Shown: in pieces, positions 43,205 to 52,773 of the stretch | Layout: each line of letters opens with the position of its first letter | Position numbering within the stretch: position 1 is the stretch's first letter | Origin: Rhodoblastus acidophilus | GTDB taxonomy: Bacteria > Pseudomonadota > Alphaproteobacteria > Rhizobiales > Beijerinckiaceae | Direction: 5' to 3' | DNA: 64,000 nt | NCBI RefSeq assembly: GCF_009720655.1 | Contig: NZ_WNKS01000012.1 | Span: 1-64,000 of the forward strand | Notes under the pieces: model-generated | What the model was told of the DNA's origin: nothing | Seen by the model: the letters and a program-made list of their open reading frames with translations, nothing else | Databases searched by the model: none | Translations under genes and position numbers: made by a program

Positions 43205-44167
43205 TCAAGGGCGCGGCGCGGCGGCGCGGGCGAGCCGGTCGTTGATCGCCTCGCCAAGGCCCTGGTTGGGGATCGGCGCCACCGCGATGCGCATCGCGCC
43301 GCTCGCGTCGAGCGTCCTTAAGGCGCTGAAGAGATTGGCCGCGGCCTCCTCCAGATCGCCCGATGGCGAGAGATCGAAGGCGCCGGCGAACTGGCCGGCG
43401 AAATCGAGGCCGGTCTCGCCGGGCTCCAGTTCGCGGGCGTTGAGGCGCACGCTGGCGCCCGGCGCGTAATGCGAGGCGAGCAGGCCAGGGGCCAGCGGCT
43501 GCGAATCACCTGGTTCAGCGCCGGCGAGCCCCATTCCCAAAAAGACCTCGATGTCTTCGCGAGCGACGCCCCCGGGGCGGAGCAGGCGCGGCGTGTCGTC
43601 GAGCAGCGCGACAATGGTCGATTCGACGCCGACCGCGCAGGCGCCGCCATCCAGGACCGCGTCGATGCGGTCCTCGAGATCGGCGAGCACATGGTCCGCC
43701 GTCGCCGGGCTGACATGGCCAGAGCGATTGGCGGACGGCGCGGCGATCGGGCGCCCCGCCGCGGCGATCAGGTCGCGCGCGATGTTTGCGGCGGGCATGC
43801 GCAGGCCGATGCTCGGCAGCCCGGCGCGGGCGAGGTCGCAGACGCTCGCGGTTTCGGCCAGCGGCACGACCAGGGTGAGCGGCCCAGGCCAGAATTTTTG
43901 CGCCAGCTTTTCCGCCAGCGGCGAAAACGTGCCCTCGCGCCGCGCCTGCTCAAGACTGGCGACGTGCGCGATCAGCGGGTTGAAGCGCGGGCGGCCCTTG
44001 GCCTCGTAAATGCCGGCGACGGCGCGCGGATTGGTCGCGTCGGCGCCGAGGCCGTAAACGGTCTCGGTGGGAAAGGCGACGAGGCCGCCCTCCCGCAGAA
44101 TTCGCGCCGCCTGCGCCTCGCCCGCCGCATCGGCTTGAAGGCGCAGCGTCGTTCGGGCGTGTATCAT
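43205..44167 (-). CDS. tsaC: L-threonylcarbamoyladenylate synthase (Sua5 type)
   Basis: 320 residues: YrdC domain (GLVAFPTETVYGLGADATN, KGRPRFNPLIAHV, WPGPLTLVV, SANRSGHVSPATADHV) plus the C-terminal Sua5 domain (APGLLASHYAPGASVRL). Makes threonylcarbamoyl-AMP for t6A at position 37 of ANN-decoding tRNAs. Start MIHARTTL at 44167 selected. Same strand as and just upstream of the LysR gene. Confidence 0.93.
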   Translation of the reverse strand: MIHARTTLRLQADAAGEAQAARILREGGLVAFPTETVYGLGADATNPRAVAGIYEAKGRPRFNPLIAHVASLEQARREGTFSPLAEKLAQKFWPGPLTLVVPLAETASVCDLARAGLPSIGLRMPAANIARDLIAAAGRPIAAPSANRSGHVSPATADHVLADLEDRIDAVLDGGACAVGVESTIVALLDDTPRLLRPGGVAREDIEVFLGMGLAGAEPGDSQPLAPGLLASHYAPGASVRLNARELEPGETGLDFAGQFAGAFDLSPSGDLEEAAANLFSALRTLDASGAMRIAVAPIPNQGLGEAINDRLARAAAPRP

Positions 44168-44273
44168 GCGTGATCCATTGACTGATGGGCAGGCTTGGTT
44201 CATATCTAAACCAAATCCGGCGACAAGAAGTGCATGACATCAGGCCGGGCTGCTGGCAAGCGGGGGGAGGCTC

Positions 44274-45026
44274 ATGGACATCGAAACGACCGTCGCCGAC
44301 GGCGTGCTGGAATTCACACTCAATCGGCCGGCGAAGAAAAACGCGCTGACCGAGGCCATGTATCTGGCCATGCTCGAGGGTTTCGCCAAGGCCGAGGCGG
44401 ACGACAGCATCGGCGCTGTCCTGATCCGGGCGAAAGGCGACGTGTTTTCCGCCGGCAACGACATCGGCGATTTCATCTCCGCCGTCCAGAAGGGCCACGG
44501 GCTCGCGGCGGCGGATTTCGTGCGCAAACTCGCCAGTTTTCCCAAACCGCTGGTGGCGGCGGTGAACGGGCTGGCGGTCGGCGTCGGCTGCACGCTGTTG
44601 CTGCATTGCGACCTTGTCTATGCGAGCGAAGCGGCGCGGTTTTCCCTGCCCTTCGTCGATCTCGGCCTGCCGCCGGAGGCGGGTTCGTCGCTGCTGCTGC
44701 CGCGCCGCATCGGCATGGCGCGGGCCAGCGCCATGCTGCTGCTGGCCGAGACAATGGACGCGCGCGAGGCGAAGGAGGCCGGACTGGTCAATGGCGTGGT
44801 CGCCGACGACGAACTGGCGGGCGTCGCGCGCGAAAAGGCGAGAAGGCTGGCCTCAAAACCGCGCGCGGCGCTGATGGAGTCGCGGCGGCTGCTGCGCGGC
44901 GACGCCTCAGAGATTTCCGCGCGCATGGAGGAGGAGTTCAAGTCCTTCGTCGCCGCGCTGCGCTCGCCGCAAACCCAGGCCGTGTTCGCCGCCTTCCTCG
45001 CCAAGAGCAAACAGGAGTCCCAATGA
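44274..45026 (+). CDS. Enoyl-CoA hydratase/isomerase family protein
   Basis: 250-residue crotonase-fold enzyme. Oxyanion-hole motifs FSAGNDIGDF and VNGLAVGVGCTLLLHCDLVYA, with a Glu in LGLPPEAGSSLLLP where catalytic acids lie. Acts on acyl-CoA thioesters. GGGGGGAGG precedes the ATG. The stop overlaps the next start (ATGA), so both genes form an operon that may act in acyl-CoA breakdown. Confidence 0.88.
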   Translation: MDIETTVADGVLEFTLNRPAKKNALTEAMYLAMLEGFAKAEADDSIGAVLIRAKGDVFSAGNDIGDFISAVQKGHGLAAADFVRKLASFPKPLVAAVNGLAVGVGCTLLLHCDLVYASEAARFSLPFVDLGLPPEAGSSLLLPRRIGMARASAMLLLAETMDAREAKEAGLVNGVVADDELAGVAREKARRLASKPRAALMESRRLLRGDASEISARMEEEFKSFVAALRSPQTQAVFAAFLAKSKQESQ

Positions 45027-45892
45027 CCTCGCTGGTTGGCAAAACCCTTTTCATCACCGGCGCCTCGCGCGGCATCGGCCTCGCCATTGCGCTGCGCGCC
45101 GCGCGCGACGGCGCCAATGTCGCGATCGCGGCCAAGACCACGGAGCCGCATCCCAAACTGCCCGGCACGATTTTCACGGCGGCGGAAGAAATCGAGGCGG
45201 CGGGCGGCAAGGCGCTGCCGCTGGCGGTCGATGTGCGCGACGAGGCGCAGGTCGCCGCCGCCCTGGCGCAGACAGTGGAAAAATTTGGCGGACTGGACAT
45301 TGTCGTCAACAACGCCTCGGCCATTGCGCTCGGCGACAGCCAGACCATCGACATGAAGCGTTTTGACCTGATGCAGCAGATCAACGCGCGCGGCTCCTAC
45401 ATGACGGCAAAGCTCGCCGTTCCCTATCTGGCGAAAGCGGAAAACCCGCACATCCTGATGCTGTCGCCGCCGCTCGACATGAAGGAAAAATGGTTTGCGG
45501 CGCATACGGCCTATTCCATGGCCAAGTTCGGCATGAGCCTCGCGGTGCTGGGGCTGGCCGGCGAGTTGCGCGCCAAGGGGATCGCCGTCAACGCGCTGTG
45601 GCCGCGCACCACCATCGCCACCGCCGCCGTCAACAATCTTTTGGGAGGGGCGCAACTGATGCGCGCCTCGCGCCAACCTGAGATCATGGGCGACGCCGCG
45701 CATGCGATTTTCGTCTCGCCGAGCCGGGAGACGACCGGACAGTTTTTCATCGACGACGTGCTGCTGGCGAGCCGGGGCGTGACGGATTTCGATGTTTACC
45801 GCGTCGACCCGACCTCGCCGCTCGCGCCCGACTTTTTCGTGCCGGAGGACACGCCGGTTCCGGCGGGGGTGAGCTTGAAGCCGGTTGGCTAA
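45023..45892 (+). CDS. SDR family oxidoreductase (HSDL2-like)
   Basis: 289 residues. TGASRGIGLAIALRAARDGANV, a KTTEPHPKLPGTI insert typical of HSDL2-type proteins, VNNASAIALG and the catalytic Tyr-x3-Lys in TAYSMAKFGM. The catalytic serine position reads MLSPPLD. Coupled to the enoyl-CoA hydratase gene by an ATGA overlap. Confidence 0.88.
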   Translation: MTSLVGKTLFITGASRGIGLAIALRAARDGANVAIAAKTTEPHPKLPGTIFTAAEEIEAAGGKALPLAVDVRDEAQVAAALAQTVEKFGGLDIVVNNASAIALGDSQTIDMKRFDLMQQINARGSYMTAKLAVPYLAKAENPHILMLSPPLDMKEKWFAAHTAYSMAKFGMSLAVLGLAGELRAKGIAVNALWPRTTIATAAVNNLLGGAQLMRASRQPEIMGDAAHAIFVSPSRETTGQFFIDDVLLASRGVTDFDVYRVDPTSPLAPDFFVPEDTPVPAGVSLKPVG

Positions 45893-45920
45893 CGGGCATG
45901 TCCCTCGCGGCGGCCGCGCG

Positions 45921-45964
45921 TCCCCTCGCCCCGCTTTAGCGATTAGAGGGACAGGGTGAGGGGC
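45921..45964. repeat. REP-like GC-rich element
   Basis: CCCCTCGCCCCGCTT ... GGGACAGGGTGAGGGG: arms CCCCTC/GAGGGG with imperfect inner pairing. One of a pair between the SDR and thrB genes; the other is at 46021. Confidence 0.5.
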
Positions 45965-46020
45965 TTCCCGCGACCTTGCGATTGCCGGAAGCAGTAACGA
46001 AGAACGAGCCCAATTCGGAA

Positions 46021-46066
46021 TCTCCCCCTCACCTCAACCCTCTCCCCGTTCCCGGAGAGAGGGAGA
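46021..46066. repeat. REP-like GC-rich hairpin
   Basis: CCCCCTCACCTCAACCCTCTCCCC then GGAGAGAGGG: CCCTCTCC pairs with GGAGAGAGGG. Same class as the elements at 201 and 27584, 70 bases before thrB. Confidence 0.5.
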
Positions 46067-46136
46067 TGATACGTTTGACGCGCCGCCCCCGCGGATTTAA
46101 CAGGGGGCGACAGCGCGCAAAAAAAGAGTCGGGGCC

Positions 46137-47102
46137 ATGGCCGTTTACACCGATGTCACGGACGAGGCCCTTTACGCCTTTCTCACCGATTACAATCTCG
46201 GCCCGGCCCTGTCCTTCAAGGGCATCGCCGAGGGGGTGGAAAACTCCAACTACCTCCTCCATTGCGAGGCCGGCTATTTCATCCTCACCCTCTATGAAAA
46301 GCGGGTGAACCCGGCCGATCTCCCCTTCTTCCTCGGCCTGATGGAGCATCTTTCCGCGCGAGGGCTCACCTGCCCCGTGCCGGTCCAGCGCCGCGACGGC
46401 GGGGCGCTGGGCGAACTGGCGGGACGGCCGGCGGCGCTGGTCACGTTTCTCGACGGCGTTTCGACCAGAAAACCCGACGCAAACCATTGCCTCGAAACCG
46501 GCCGCGCGCTGGCGCGGCTTCATCTCGCCGGCGACGGTTTTGAGCTTCACCGCGACAATGCGCTGGCGCTGCCCCACTGGCGGCCCCTGTTCGACGCCGC
46601 TCGCGAAAAAGCCGACACAGTCGCCCCCGGCCTCGCCGGTGAGATCACGCGCGAACTCGACGCGCTGGAGGCCGACTGGCCACACGACCTGCCAAAAGGC
46701 ATCATTCACGCCGACCTGTTTCCCGACAACGTGTTCTTCATCGGCAAGAAACTGTCGGGGCTGATCGACTTCTACTTCGCCTGCGACGATTCCTACGCCT
46801 ATGATCTGGCGATCTGCCTGAACGCCTGGTGCTTCGAGCCCGGCGGCGCCTTCAACGCCACCAAGGGCCGGGCGCTGCTGCAAGGCTATGAGGGCCTGCG
46901 GCGGCTCGACGCCGGGGAGCGCGCCGCCCTGCCGATCCTGTCGCGCGGCGCCGCCATGCGCTTCCTGCTGACCCGGCTCTACGACTGGCTCAACGTGCCG
47001 CCCGGCGCGCTGGTCAAGCCGAAGAACCCGCTCGACTACCTCACCCGGCTGCGCTTTCACCAGCGGATAACCTCCTCCTCCGAATATGGACTGGACGTTT
47101 GA
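46137..47102 (+). CDS. thrB: Homoserine kinase, APH-fold type
   Basis: 321 residues; phosphorylates homoserine for threonine synthesis. This is the alphaproteobacterial aminoglycoside-phosphotransferase-like type, with [11 protein letters not shown], the catalytic [12 protein letters not shown] and metal-binding [19 protein letters not shown]. Start ATG 46137. Followed immediately by rnhA (TTGA overlap), the common order in this group. Confidence 0.94.
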   Translation: MAVYTDVTDEALYAFLTDYNLGPALSFKGIAEGVENSNYLLHCEAGYFILTLYEKRVNPADLPFFLGLMEHLSARGLTCPVPVQRRDGGALGELAGRPAALVTFLDGVSTRKPDANHCLETGRALARLHLAGDGFELHRDNALALPHWRPLFDAAREKADTVAPGLAGEITRELDALEADWPHDLPKGIIHADLFPDNVFFIGKKLSGLIDFYFACDDSYAYDLAICLNAWCFEPGGAFNATKGRALLQGYEGLRRLDAGERAALPILSRGAAMRFLLTRLYDWLNVPPGALVKPKNPLDYLTRLRFHQRITSSSEYGLDV

Positions 47103-47566
47103 CCAAACGCGTCGCGATCTGGACCGACGGCGCCTGTTCCGGCAATCCCGGACCCGGCGGCTGGGGCGCCATTCTCACCTTCAACGGGGCGGAAAAAGAG
47201 TTTTGCGGCGGCGAGCCGCAGACGACCAACAACCGCATGGAGCTGCTCGCGGCCATCTCGGCGCTTGAGGCCCTCACCCGCTCCTGCGCCGTCGATGTGC
47301 ACACGGATTCGCAATATGTGCGCCAGGGCGTGACCGGCTGGGTGCACAACTGGAAGCGCAACGGCTGGCGCACGGCGGACAAAAAACCAGTGAAAAACGA
47401 CGACCTGTGGAAGCGCCTTGACGAGGCCGCCAACCGCCACGATGTCGACTGGCATTGGGTGAAGGGCCATGCCGGCGACCCCATGAATGAGCGGGCCGAC
47501 GCCCTGGCGCGGGCGGGCATGGCCCCCTTCCTCAAGCGGCCCGCCCCGGAAAAGCCCAAATTTTAG
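47099..47566 (+). CDS. rnhA: Ribonuclease HI
   Basis: 155 residues; cuts RNA in RNA:DNA hybrids. The four catalytic acids are in [28 protein letters not shown] and ADALARAG. The basic loop [11 protein letters not shown] is present. TTG start 47099 overlaps the thrB stop, so translation is coupled. Confidence 0.95.
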   Translation: MTKRVAIWTDGACSGNPGPGGWGAILTFNGAEKEFCGGEPQTTNNRMELLAAISALEALTRSCAVDVHTDSQYVRQGVTGWVHNWKRNGWRTADKKPVKNDDLWKRLDEAANRHDVDWHWVKGHAGDPMNERADALARAGMAPFLKRPAPEKPKF

Positions 47567-47602
47567 GGTCCTTGCCTGCTTGCGCCCGCTTGAGCTAAGT
47601 GT

Positions 47603-48076
47603 ATGCGGCGAAAAAACGGATCACGGATGTTCAGGCTCGATTTCGCCGCTCTGCGGCTGTTTGCTCTCTCACTTGTCGCTCTTGCCGGGCTGTTGGCGCT
47701 GGCCCCCTCGGCGCATGCGCAGAGCTGCAACGAGGACATCGCCGCCTTCGGCCAGAAGCGCAACGCGGCCATCCAGGCGCTCAACGCGATCTCGAAAGCG
47801 CATGGCGGCAAGCTCGATCCGATCGCGGCCTGCCCGGCGTTGAAAAACTTGAGCGCGGTTGAGGCGCAAATGGGCGCCTACCTCGTCAAGAACAAGGAAT
47901 GGTGCAACATTCCCGAAGATTTTCTCAACAATTTCAAGACGGGAACGGCGCGCACCGGCGGCATGGCCAAGCAGGCCTGCGACCTCGCCGCCAAGGTCAA
48001 GCAAATGCAGCAGAACGGCGGCATGGGCGCCGCCGCCGCGCCGCCGCCCGTAAAGCTGCCCGGCGGGCCGCTTTAA
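47603..48076 (+). CDS. Exported hypothetical protein
   Basis: 157 residues with a signal peptide (LFALSLVALAGLLALAPSAHAQ) and a mature part holding four cysteines (SCNEDIAAF, ACPAL, EWCNIP, ACDLAA) and a Gln/Gly/Pro-rich tail. No family recognised; probably periplasmic with two disulphides. Start may be 47603 or 47627 (MFRLDF), the second having GGATCACGG close before it. Confidence 0.72.
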   Translation: MRRKNGSRMFRLDFAALRLFALSLVALAGLLALAPSAHAQSCNEDIAAFGQKRNAAIQALNAISKAHGGKLDPIAACPALKNLSAVEAQMGAYLVKNKEWCNIPEDFLNNFKTGTARTGGMAKQACDLAAKVKQMQQNGGMGAAAAPPPVKLPGGPL

Positions 48077-48079
48077 ACC

Positions 48080-49009
48080 ATGTCGGGGGCGGCCCTCCTT
48101 CCCGATTCCAGCGCCCACGGGATCTGGAGCAGGCTGCCGGCGTCGTGGATGCCCTATGTGCAACTGGCCCGGCTCGACCGTCCCGTCGGCTGGCAATTGC
48201 TCCTGGCGCCCTGCCTGTCCTCGACCTGCCTCGCCGCCATCGCTCATGCGGAAAAACCGCGTTTCGACCTTCTCATCCTGTTCACGCTCGGCGCCATCGC
48301 CATGCGCGGCGCGGGCTCCACCTTCAACGATTTCATCGACCGCAACATCGACGCCAAGGTCGAGCGCACACGACAGCGCCCGCTGGCGTCGGGCCGGGTC
48401 ACGCCCCTGGCCGCGGCGATCTTCCTGATGGCGCAGTGCCTGGTCGGGCTCTATGTGCTGCTGTCGCTGAACCTGTTCTCGATCTTCGTCGGCTTCGCCT
48501 CGCTGCTGCCCGTCGCCATCTATCCGTTCATGAAGCGGATCACCTCCTGGCCGCAGGCGGTGCTCGGTCTCGCCTTCTCCTGGGGCGCGCTGATCGGCTG
48601 GTCCGCCGTGACCGGCGAGCTCGCCGCGCCGGCCTTTTGGCTTTACGCTTCGTGCATTCTCTGGACCATCGGCTATGACACGATCTATGCCGTCCAGGAC
48701 CGCCGCGACGACATTGAGGCGGGCGTGAAATCCACCGCTTTGCTGTTCGGCGAGTACCTCGTCCCCGTGGTCGCCCTGCTCTATTTCGGCGCGGTGGTTC
48801 TGGCGGAGGTGGCGCTGCTCAAGGCGGGCGCGGGATTGTTGGCGCAAGCCGGGCTGGTCGCCTTCGGCGTCCATCTCGCCCGTCAGGTGCGTCGTCTCGT
48901 CGGCGCCGACGAGAAGGAAGCGCTCAAACTGTTCCGGTCGAACGGCGCGGCTGGCTTCCTGCTGTTCGGCGGACTGCTCGCTGAAAACCTGCTGTTCCTT
49001 TTCGTCTGA
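48080..49009 (+). CDS. ubiA: 4-hydroxybenzoate polyprenyltransferase
   Basis: 309 residues, eight to nine membrane helices. The two aspartate motifs are [20 protein letters not shown] and [13 protein letters not shown]. Attaches the prenyl chain to 4-hydroxybenzoate in ubiquinone synthesis. Three bases after the previous stop. Confidence 0.95.
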   Translation: MSGAALLPDSSAHGIWSRLPASWMPYVQLARLDRPVGWQLLLAPCLSSTCLAAIAHAEKPRFDLLILFTLGAIAMRGAGSTFNDFIDRNIDAKVERTRQRPLASGRVTPLAAAIFLMAQCLVGLYVLLSLNLFSIFVGFASLLPVAIYPFMKRITSWPQAVLGLAFSWGALIGWSAVTGELAAPAFWLYASCILWTIGYDTIYAVQDRRDDIEAGVKSTALLFGEYLVPVVALLYFGAVVLAEVALLKAGAGLLAQAGLVAFGVHLARQVRRLVGADEKEALKLFRSNGAAGFLLFGGLLAENLLFLFV

Positions 49010-49104
49010 ACCGACGGGCCGAGCGCTTGGCCGCCTGATGGACGCCTCATTTTGAACATGGCTTTTCGGCAATGCCGTTCACGTTCAAAAATGAAAGGTC
49101 CGGC

Positions 49105-49344
49105 ATGATCAGGATGGGTTGCCTCGCCGCTTCGGCGCTCGCGCTTTCGCTCGTCGCCTTCGAGGCCCGCGCCGACAGTCGCGTGGTGGACGGCGTTCTC
49201 GGCGCGGGCGCCGGCGCGCTGGTCGGCGGGCCCGTCGGCCTCGTGGCGGGCGGCGTGATCGGCTACTCGGCGGGCCCGAGCATATCCTGCGCGATGCGGA
49301 GCAATTGCCGCCGCCATCGTCATCACCGCCACCACCGCCACTGA
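49105..49344 (+). CDS. Glycine-zipper small protein with a histidine/arginine-rich tail
   Basis: 79 residues: signal peptide MIRMGCLAASALALSLVAFEARA, a glycine zipper (GAGAGALVGGPVGLVAGGVIGYSAG) and a tail RRHRHHRHHRH. AAGG precedes the ATG at 49105. The zipper suggests membrane insertion or oligomerisation; the tail could bind metal. Function unknown. Confidence 0.68.
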   Translation: MIRMGCLAASALALSLVAFEARADSRVVDGVLGAGAGALVGGPVGLVAGGVIGYSAGPSISCAMRSNCRRHRHHRHHRH

Positions 49345-49387
49345 CGGATGGGGAGGCTTCGCGGGCAAACGGATTTCTTCGCTTCGC

Positions 49388-49903
49388 TCACTCGTAGCAG
49401 ATGATCTCGCGTTCGTCGCGATGCACAGCCTGCGCGCCGGTCCGCACCGGCTTGCGGAACGCGGACATGCGCGAGCGCCGGCGCTTGAGCGGCCAGCCGC
49501 GCTTGCGCGGCTGCGCGGCGCCGAGCACCAGCGCGCCCAGGCGGCCATCAAGCGCCACCTGGAGTTCGCCCGCTCCCTGAGCGAGGCGCGGCAGCCCAAA
49601 AAATTTGGCCCAGCCGCGCCATTCCGCGACCAGCGCCTCGGGATCGCGGTTTTCCGCCAGCGTCACCCGCAATTCGGGGTCCGAATGGTCGAGTTCGAGG
49701 CGATACCAGGTTTCCCGGGCCTCCTCCACGACCGACAGCGCGACGCCGCGATAGGCGCACACCGGCAAAGCGAGCCTCATGCGCACGCCGGCGAGGCTGC
49801 GGTCGATGCGGATCGTGTCGGCGCCCAGGGTGATCCGGCGCTGGCCGCCGTCAGCGCGCGGATCCATGGCCACAATGCAGGCGAGAGGGGCGTGAAACGA
49901 CAT
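49388..49903 (-). CDS. DUF6101 family protein
   Basis: 171 residues from ATG 49903 (MSFHAPLACIVAMDPRA), preceded by GGGAG. Contains RITLGADTIRIDRSLAGVRMRLALPVCAYRGVAL and EWRGWAKFFGLPRL, recognised from the alphaproteobacterial DUF6101 family, whose place next to ubiA and cysQ-waaA is common. No function known. The C-terminal part is basic. Confidence 0.8.
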   Translation of the reverse strand: MSFHAPLACIVAMDPRADGGQRRITLGADTIRIDRSLAGVRMRLALPVCAYRGVALSVVEEARETWYRLELDHSDPELRVTLAENRDPEALVAEWRGWAKFFGLPRLAQGAGELQVALDGRLGALVLGAAQPRKRGWPLKRRRSRMSAFRKPVRTGAQAVHRDEREIICYE

Positions 49904-50130
49904 GGCGGGCTCCCAAAACTTTGGTCTGGCCTCATCTTCCCGCCGCCACGCCTCCGCCGGCCTAAGAATTTGCTGAAAATTGTACGCAATCGCCCCCACG
50001 GCGCGACGCGGCGAACAACACGCCAAGAGATTGCGAAAAATTGTCGGCATTCGCGCAGCAAAGCCGAAAACTCTTGCGCTCGCGGCGCCGCGCCTTTACA
50101 TCAGCTCGACATCAACGACGATTCTGCGAC

Positions 50131-50943
50131 TTGCCCCAGACTTTCGATCCCGCCGCACTGGCGCCGCGCGTCGAAGCGATCCTCCGCGACGCCGGGCGCA
50201 TCGCGCTCGACCACTTCCGTCCCGGCCAGACGGCGGCGGCGGAAGTGACCAACAAGGCATGCGGCAGCCCGGTCAGCGAAGCGGATCTGCGCATCGACGC
50301 CTTTTTGCACGCAAACCTGCCGGCGCTCGCGCCCGGCTGCGGCTGGCTGTCGGAGGAGATGGTCGACAATCCGGAACGGCTGGATCGCGATCTGGTGTTC
50401 ATCGTCGATCCCATTGACGGCACGCGCGGCTTCGTCTCCGGTGACCCCTGCTTCGCCATCTGCATCGCCCTCGTCAGCCAGGGGCGCCCGTTGCTGGGCC
50501 TCGTCCACGCGCCCGCCTTGGACCAGACTTTCATGGCCTTGCGCGGCGGCGGCGCCACCTGCAACGGCGAGAAAATCTCGGTCTCGACCCGCGAAGACAT
50601 TTCCGGCGCGCGGCTGGCGGCGCCCGACGGCCTTCTGGCCGATCTCAGTCGCTCCGGCCTCGCCTTCGCCCCAAAGCCGCGCCTGCCCTCGCTCGCCATG
50701 CGCCTGCTGCGCGTCGCTGAGGGCGGCCTGGACGGCGCGCTGGCCCGGCACAACGCCTGCGACTGGGACATTGCGGCGGCCGACCTCATCCTGCATGAAG
50801 CGGGCGGCGTCCTCACCGATTTCGAGGGACGCACGCCCATCTACAATCGCGCGGACACAAAACATCCGGCGCTGGCGGCCGGCCCTCCCGGCCTCCAGCG
50901 TGAACTGATCGCCGCCGCGCGACGAGGGAAACGTCCGGTCTGA
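50131..50943 (+). CDS. Inositol monophosphatase family protein (CysQ-like)
   Basis: About 270 residues. Metal-site motifs VSEADLRIDAFL, WLSEEMVDN, FIVDPIDGTRGFVSG and CDWDIAAADLILHEAGG are those of the Li-sensitive phosphatase superfamily; position before DUF4170-waaA suggests 3'(2'),5'-bisphosphate nucleotidase. The start is unclear: TTG 50131 gives a normal N-terminus (PQTFDPAALAPRVEAIL), while 50041 adds thirty basic residues. Confidence 0.86.
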   Translation: MPQTFDPAALAPRVEAILRDAGRIALDHFRPGQTAAAEVTNKACGSPVSEADLRIDAFLHANLPALAPGCGWLSEEMVDNPERLDRDLVFIVDPIDGTRGFVSGDPCFAICIALVSQGRPLLGLVHAPALDQTFMALRGGGATCNGEKISVSTREDISGARLAAPDGLLADLSRSGLAFAPKPRLPSLAMRLLRVAEGGLDGALARHNACDWDIAAADLILHEAGGVLTDFEGRTPIYNRADTKHPALAAGPPGLQRELIAAARRGKRPV

Positions 50944-50967
50944 ACGTCTCGCAACGGAAGGAATGCC

Positions 50968-51204
50968 ATGTCTCACGAAGTCGAACCCAAGCAGCTGCTG
51001 CATCTGGTCTTTGGCGGCGAACTCAAGGATCTCGCCACCACGGAGTTCAAGGATCTGAGCAAGATCGACCTCGTCGGCATGTTCCCGGATTTCGCCAGCG
51101 CCAAGGCCGCCTGGAAGGCCAAGGCGCAATCGACCGTGGACAATGCGCAGATGCGCTATTTCATCGTCCACCTGCATCGCGTGCTCGACCCCTCGGACGC
51201 TTGA
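50968..51204 (+). CDS. DUF4170 domain protein
   Basis: 78 residues, MSHEVEPKQLLHLVFGGELKDL..., with FKDLSKIDLVGMFPDFASAKAAWKAKAQ. A small alphaproteobacterial family coded between cysQ and waaA; its role is unknown. GGAAGGAAT precedes the ATG. Possibly in operon with both neighbours. Confidence 0.85.
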   Translation: MSHEVEPKQLLHLVFGGELKDLATTEFKDLSKIDLVGMFPDFASAKAAWKAKAQSTVDNAQMRYFIVHLHRVLDPSDA

Positions 51205-51388
51205 ACGACGCCCGCTTTTCGCCACAACTGGCGGATAGGCAGCGGCCAGCGCTCGGGCCTCAGGCTTGAAACTGGGGCGTGACTTTACGGCCGAGAGCCG
51301 CTTGTTTAAAAAACGGCGCTCGGACACATCAACCCAAGGCCGTCGCGGCGGCTGACAACACGGCGGGAAGCCGGGCAAGGGGGAAGCG

Positions 51389-52675
51389 ATGAAAACGCGA
51401 ATGTTTCTCCCCGTCTATCGCATCGCCGCCCAATCGCTCGCGCCGTTCAGCGGCCTGTTCCTGCGCCGCCGGGCGCAGCGCGGCAAGGAAGATGTTTCCC
51501 GGCTCGGCGAGCGGCGCGGCCAGCCCGGCCTCGAACGCCCCGAGGGCCGTCTGGCCTGGCTGCACGGCGCCAGCGTCGGCGAGGGCCTCGCCCTCCTGCC
51601 GCTGGTCGACCGCCTGATCGACAAGGGCCTGCATGTGCTGGTGACCACGGGCACGGTCACCTCCGCGCGCATCCTGGCGCAACGCCTGCCCTCAGGCGCC
51701 TTCCATCAATATGCCCCGCTCGACGCCCCCGGCTTCATCGCCACCTTCCTCGACCATTGGCGGCCCGACCTGTTCCTGCTGGCGGAATCCGAACTGTGGC
51801 CGAACATGATCTGCGCCGTCCATGCGCGCGGCATTCCCATCGCCTCGGTCAACGCGCGGCTGTCGCTGCGCTCGTTCAGCCGCTGGCAGATGGCGCCCGG
51901 CTTCATCGGCGCGCTGCTCGGCCGTATCGACATCTGCCTCGCCCAGAGCGACGACGACGCCGGCCGGCTGCTCCAACTCGGCGCGCCCCGCGTCCACGCC
52001 GCCGGCAATCTCAAATATGACGTGGAGGCGCCGCCGGCCGACCCCGCGCGTCTGGACGCTCTGGTTGCAGCGATCGGGCCGCGCCCGGTCTGGGTCGCGG
52101 CCTCGACCCATGCTGGGGAAGAGGCCTTGGCGCTGCTGGCGCACAAGACGCTCGCCCGGCAGTTCCCCCATCTGCTCACCGTGCTCGCGCCCCGCCACGT
52201 CGCGCGCGGCGACGAAATCACCGCTCTGGCCCGCGAAGCCGGGCTGGAAACGGCGCAGCGCTCGCGCGACGAAGCCCCGACCCGCACGACAGAGGTCTAT
52301 GTCGCCGACACGATGGGCGAACTCGGGCTGTTCTACCGGCTGGCCAGCGTGATTTTCGTGGGAAAATCGCTGGCGGGACGTGGCGGCCAGAACCCCATCG
52401 AGCCGGCAAAACTCGGCTCCGCCATTCTCCACGGGCCGCATGTCGGCAATTTCGTCGATGTCTACGCGGCGCTGGATCAGGGCGGCGGCGCCTTCGTCGT
52501 CAACGACGCCGACGAACTGGCGCGCCGTCTGGCCTTCCTGTTCAGCAATCCCGGCCTGTTGCGCCAGGCGGCCGATTTTTCGCGCCAGTCGGTGGACGCG
52601 CTCGGCGGGGCCTCGGACCGGGTGATGCGCGCCATCGAGCCCTATATCGCCGCCATGATCGTCTCGGGACAGTAA
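51389..52675 (+). CDS. waaA: 3-deoxy-D-manno-octulosonic acid transferase
   Basis: 428 residues; adds Kdo to lipid A at the inner membrane's cytosolic face. GT-B fold with N-terminal anchor segment, RLGERRGQPG (catalytic-Glu region), WLHGASVGEGLALLPL, PDLFLLAESELWPN, and FVGKSLAGRGGQNPIEPAKLG. Runs toward lpxK. Confidence 0.95.
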   Translation: MKTRMFLPVYRIAAQSLAPFSGLFLRRRAQRGKEDVSRLGERRGQPGLERPEGRLAWLHGASVGEGLALLPLVDRLIDKGLHVLVTTGTVTSARILAQRLPSGAFHQYAPLDAPGFIATFLDHWRPDLFLLAESELWPNMICAVHARGIPIASVNARLSLRSFSRWQMAPGFIGALLGRIDICLAQSDDDAGRLLQLGAPRVHAAGNLKYDVEAPPADPARLDALVAAIGPRPVWVAASTHAGEEALALLAHKTLARQFPHLLTVLAPRHVARGDEITALAREAGLETAQRSRDEAPTRTTEVYVADTMGELGLFYRLASVIFVGKSLAGRGGQNPIEPAKLGSAILHGPHVGNFVDVYAALDQGGGAFVVNDADELARRLAFLFSNPGLLRQAADFSRQSVDALGGASDRVMRAIEPYIAAMIVSGQ

Positions 52676-52773
52676 TCTCCCGGATGGCCAAGCCGGATTA
52701 TTTTTCGTCCGCCGCATTCCCTTTGCCCTTCGCGCGGGTTTAAGTTGAAAAGCCTTGGCCAAGTGGGGAAACG

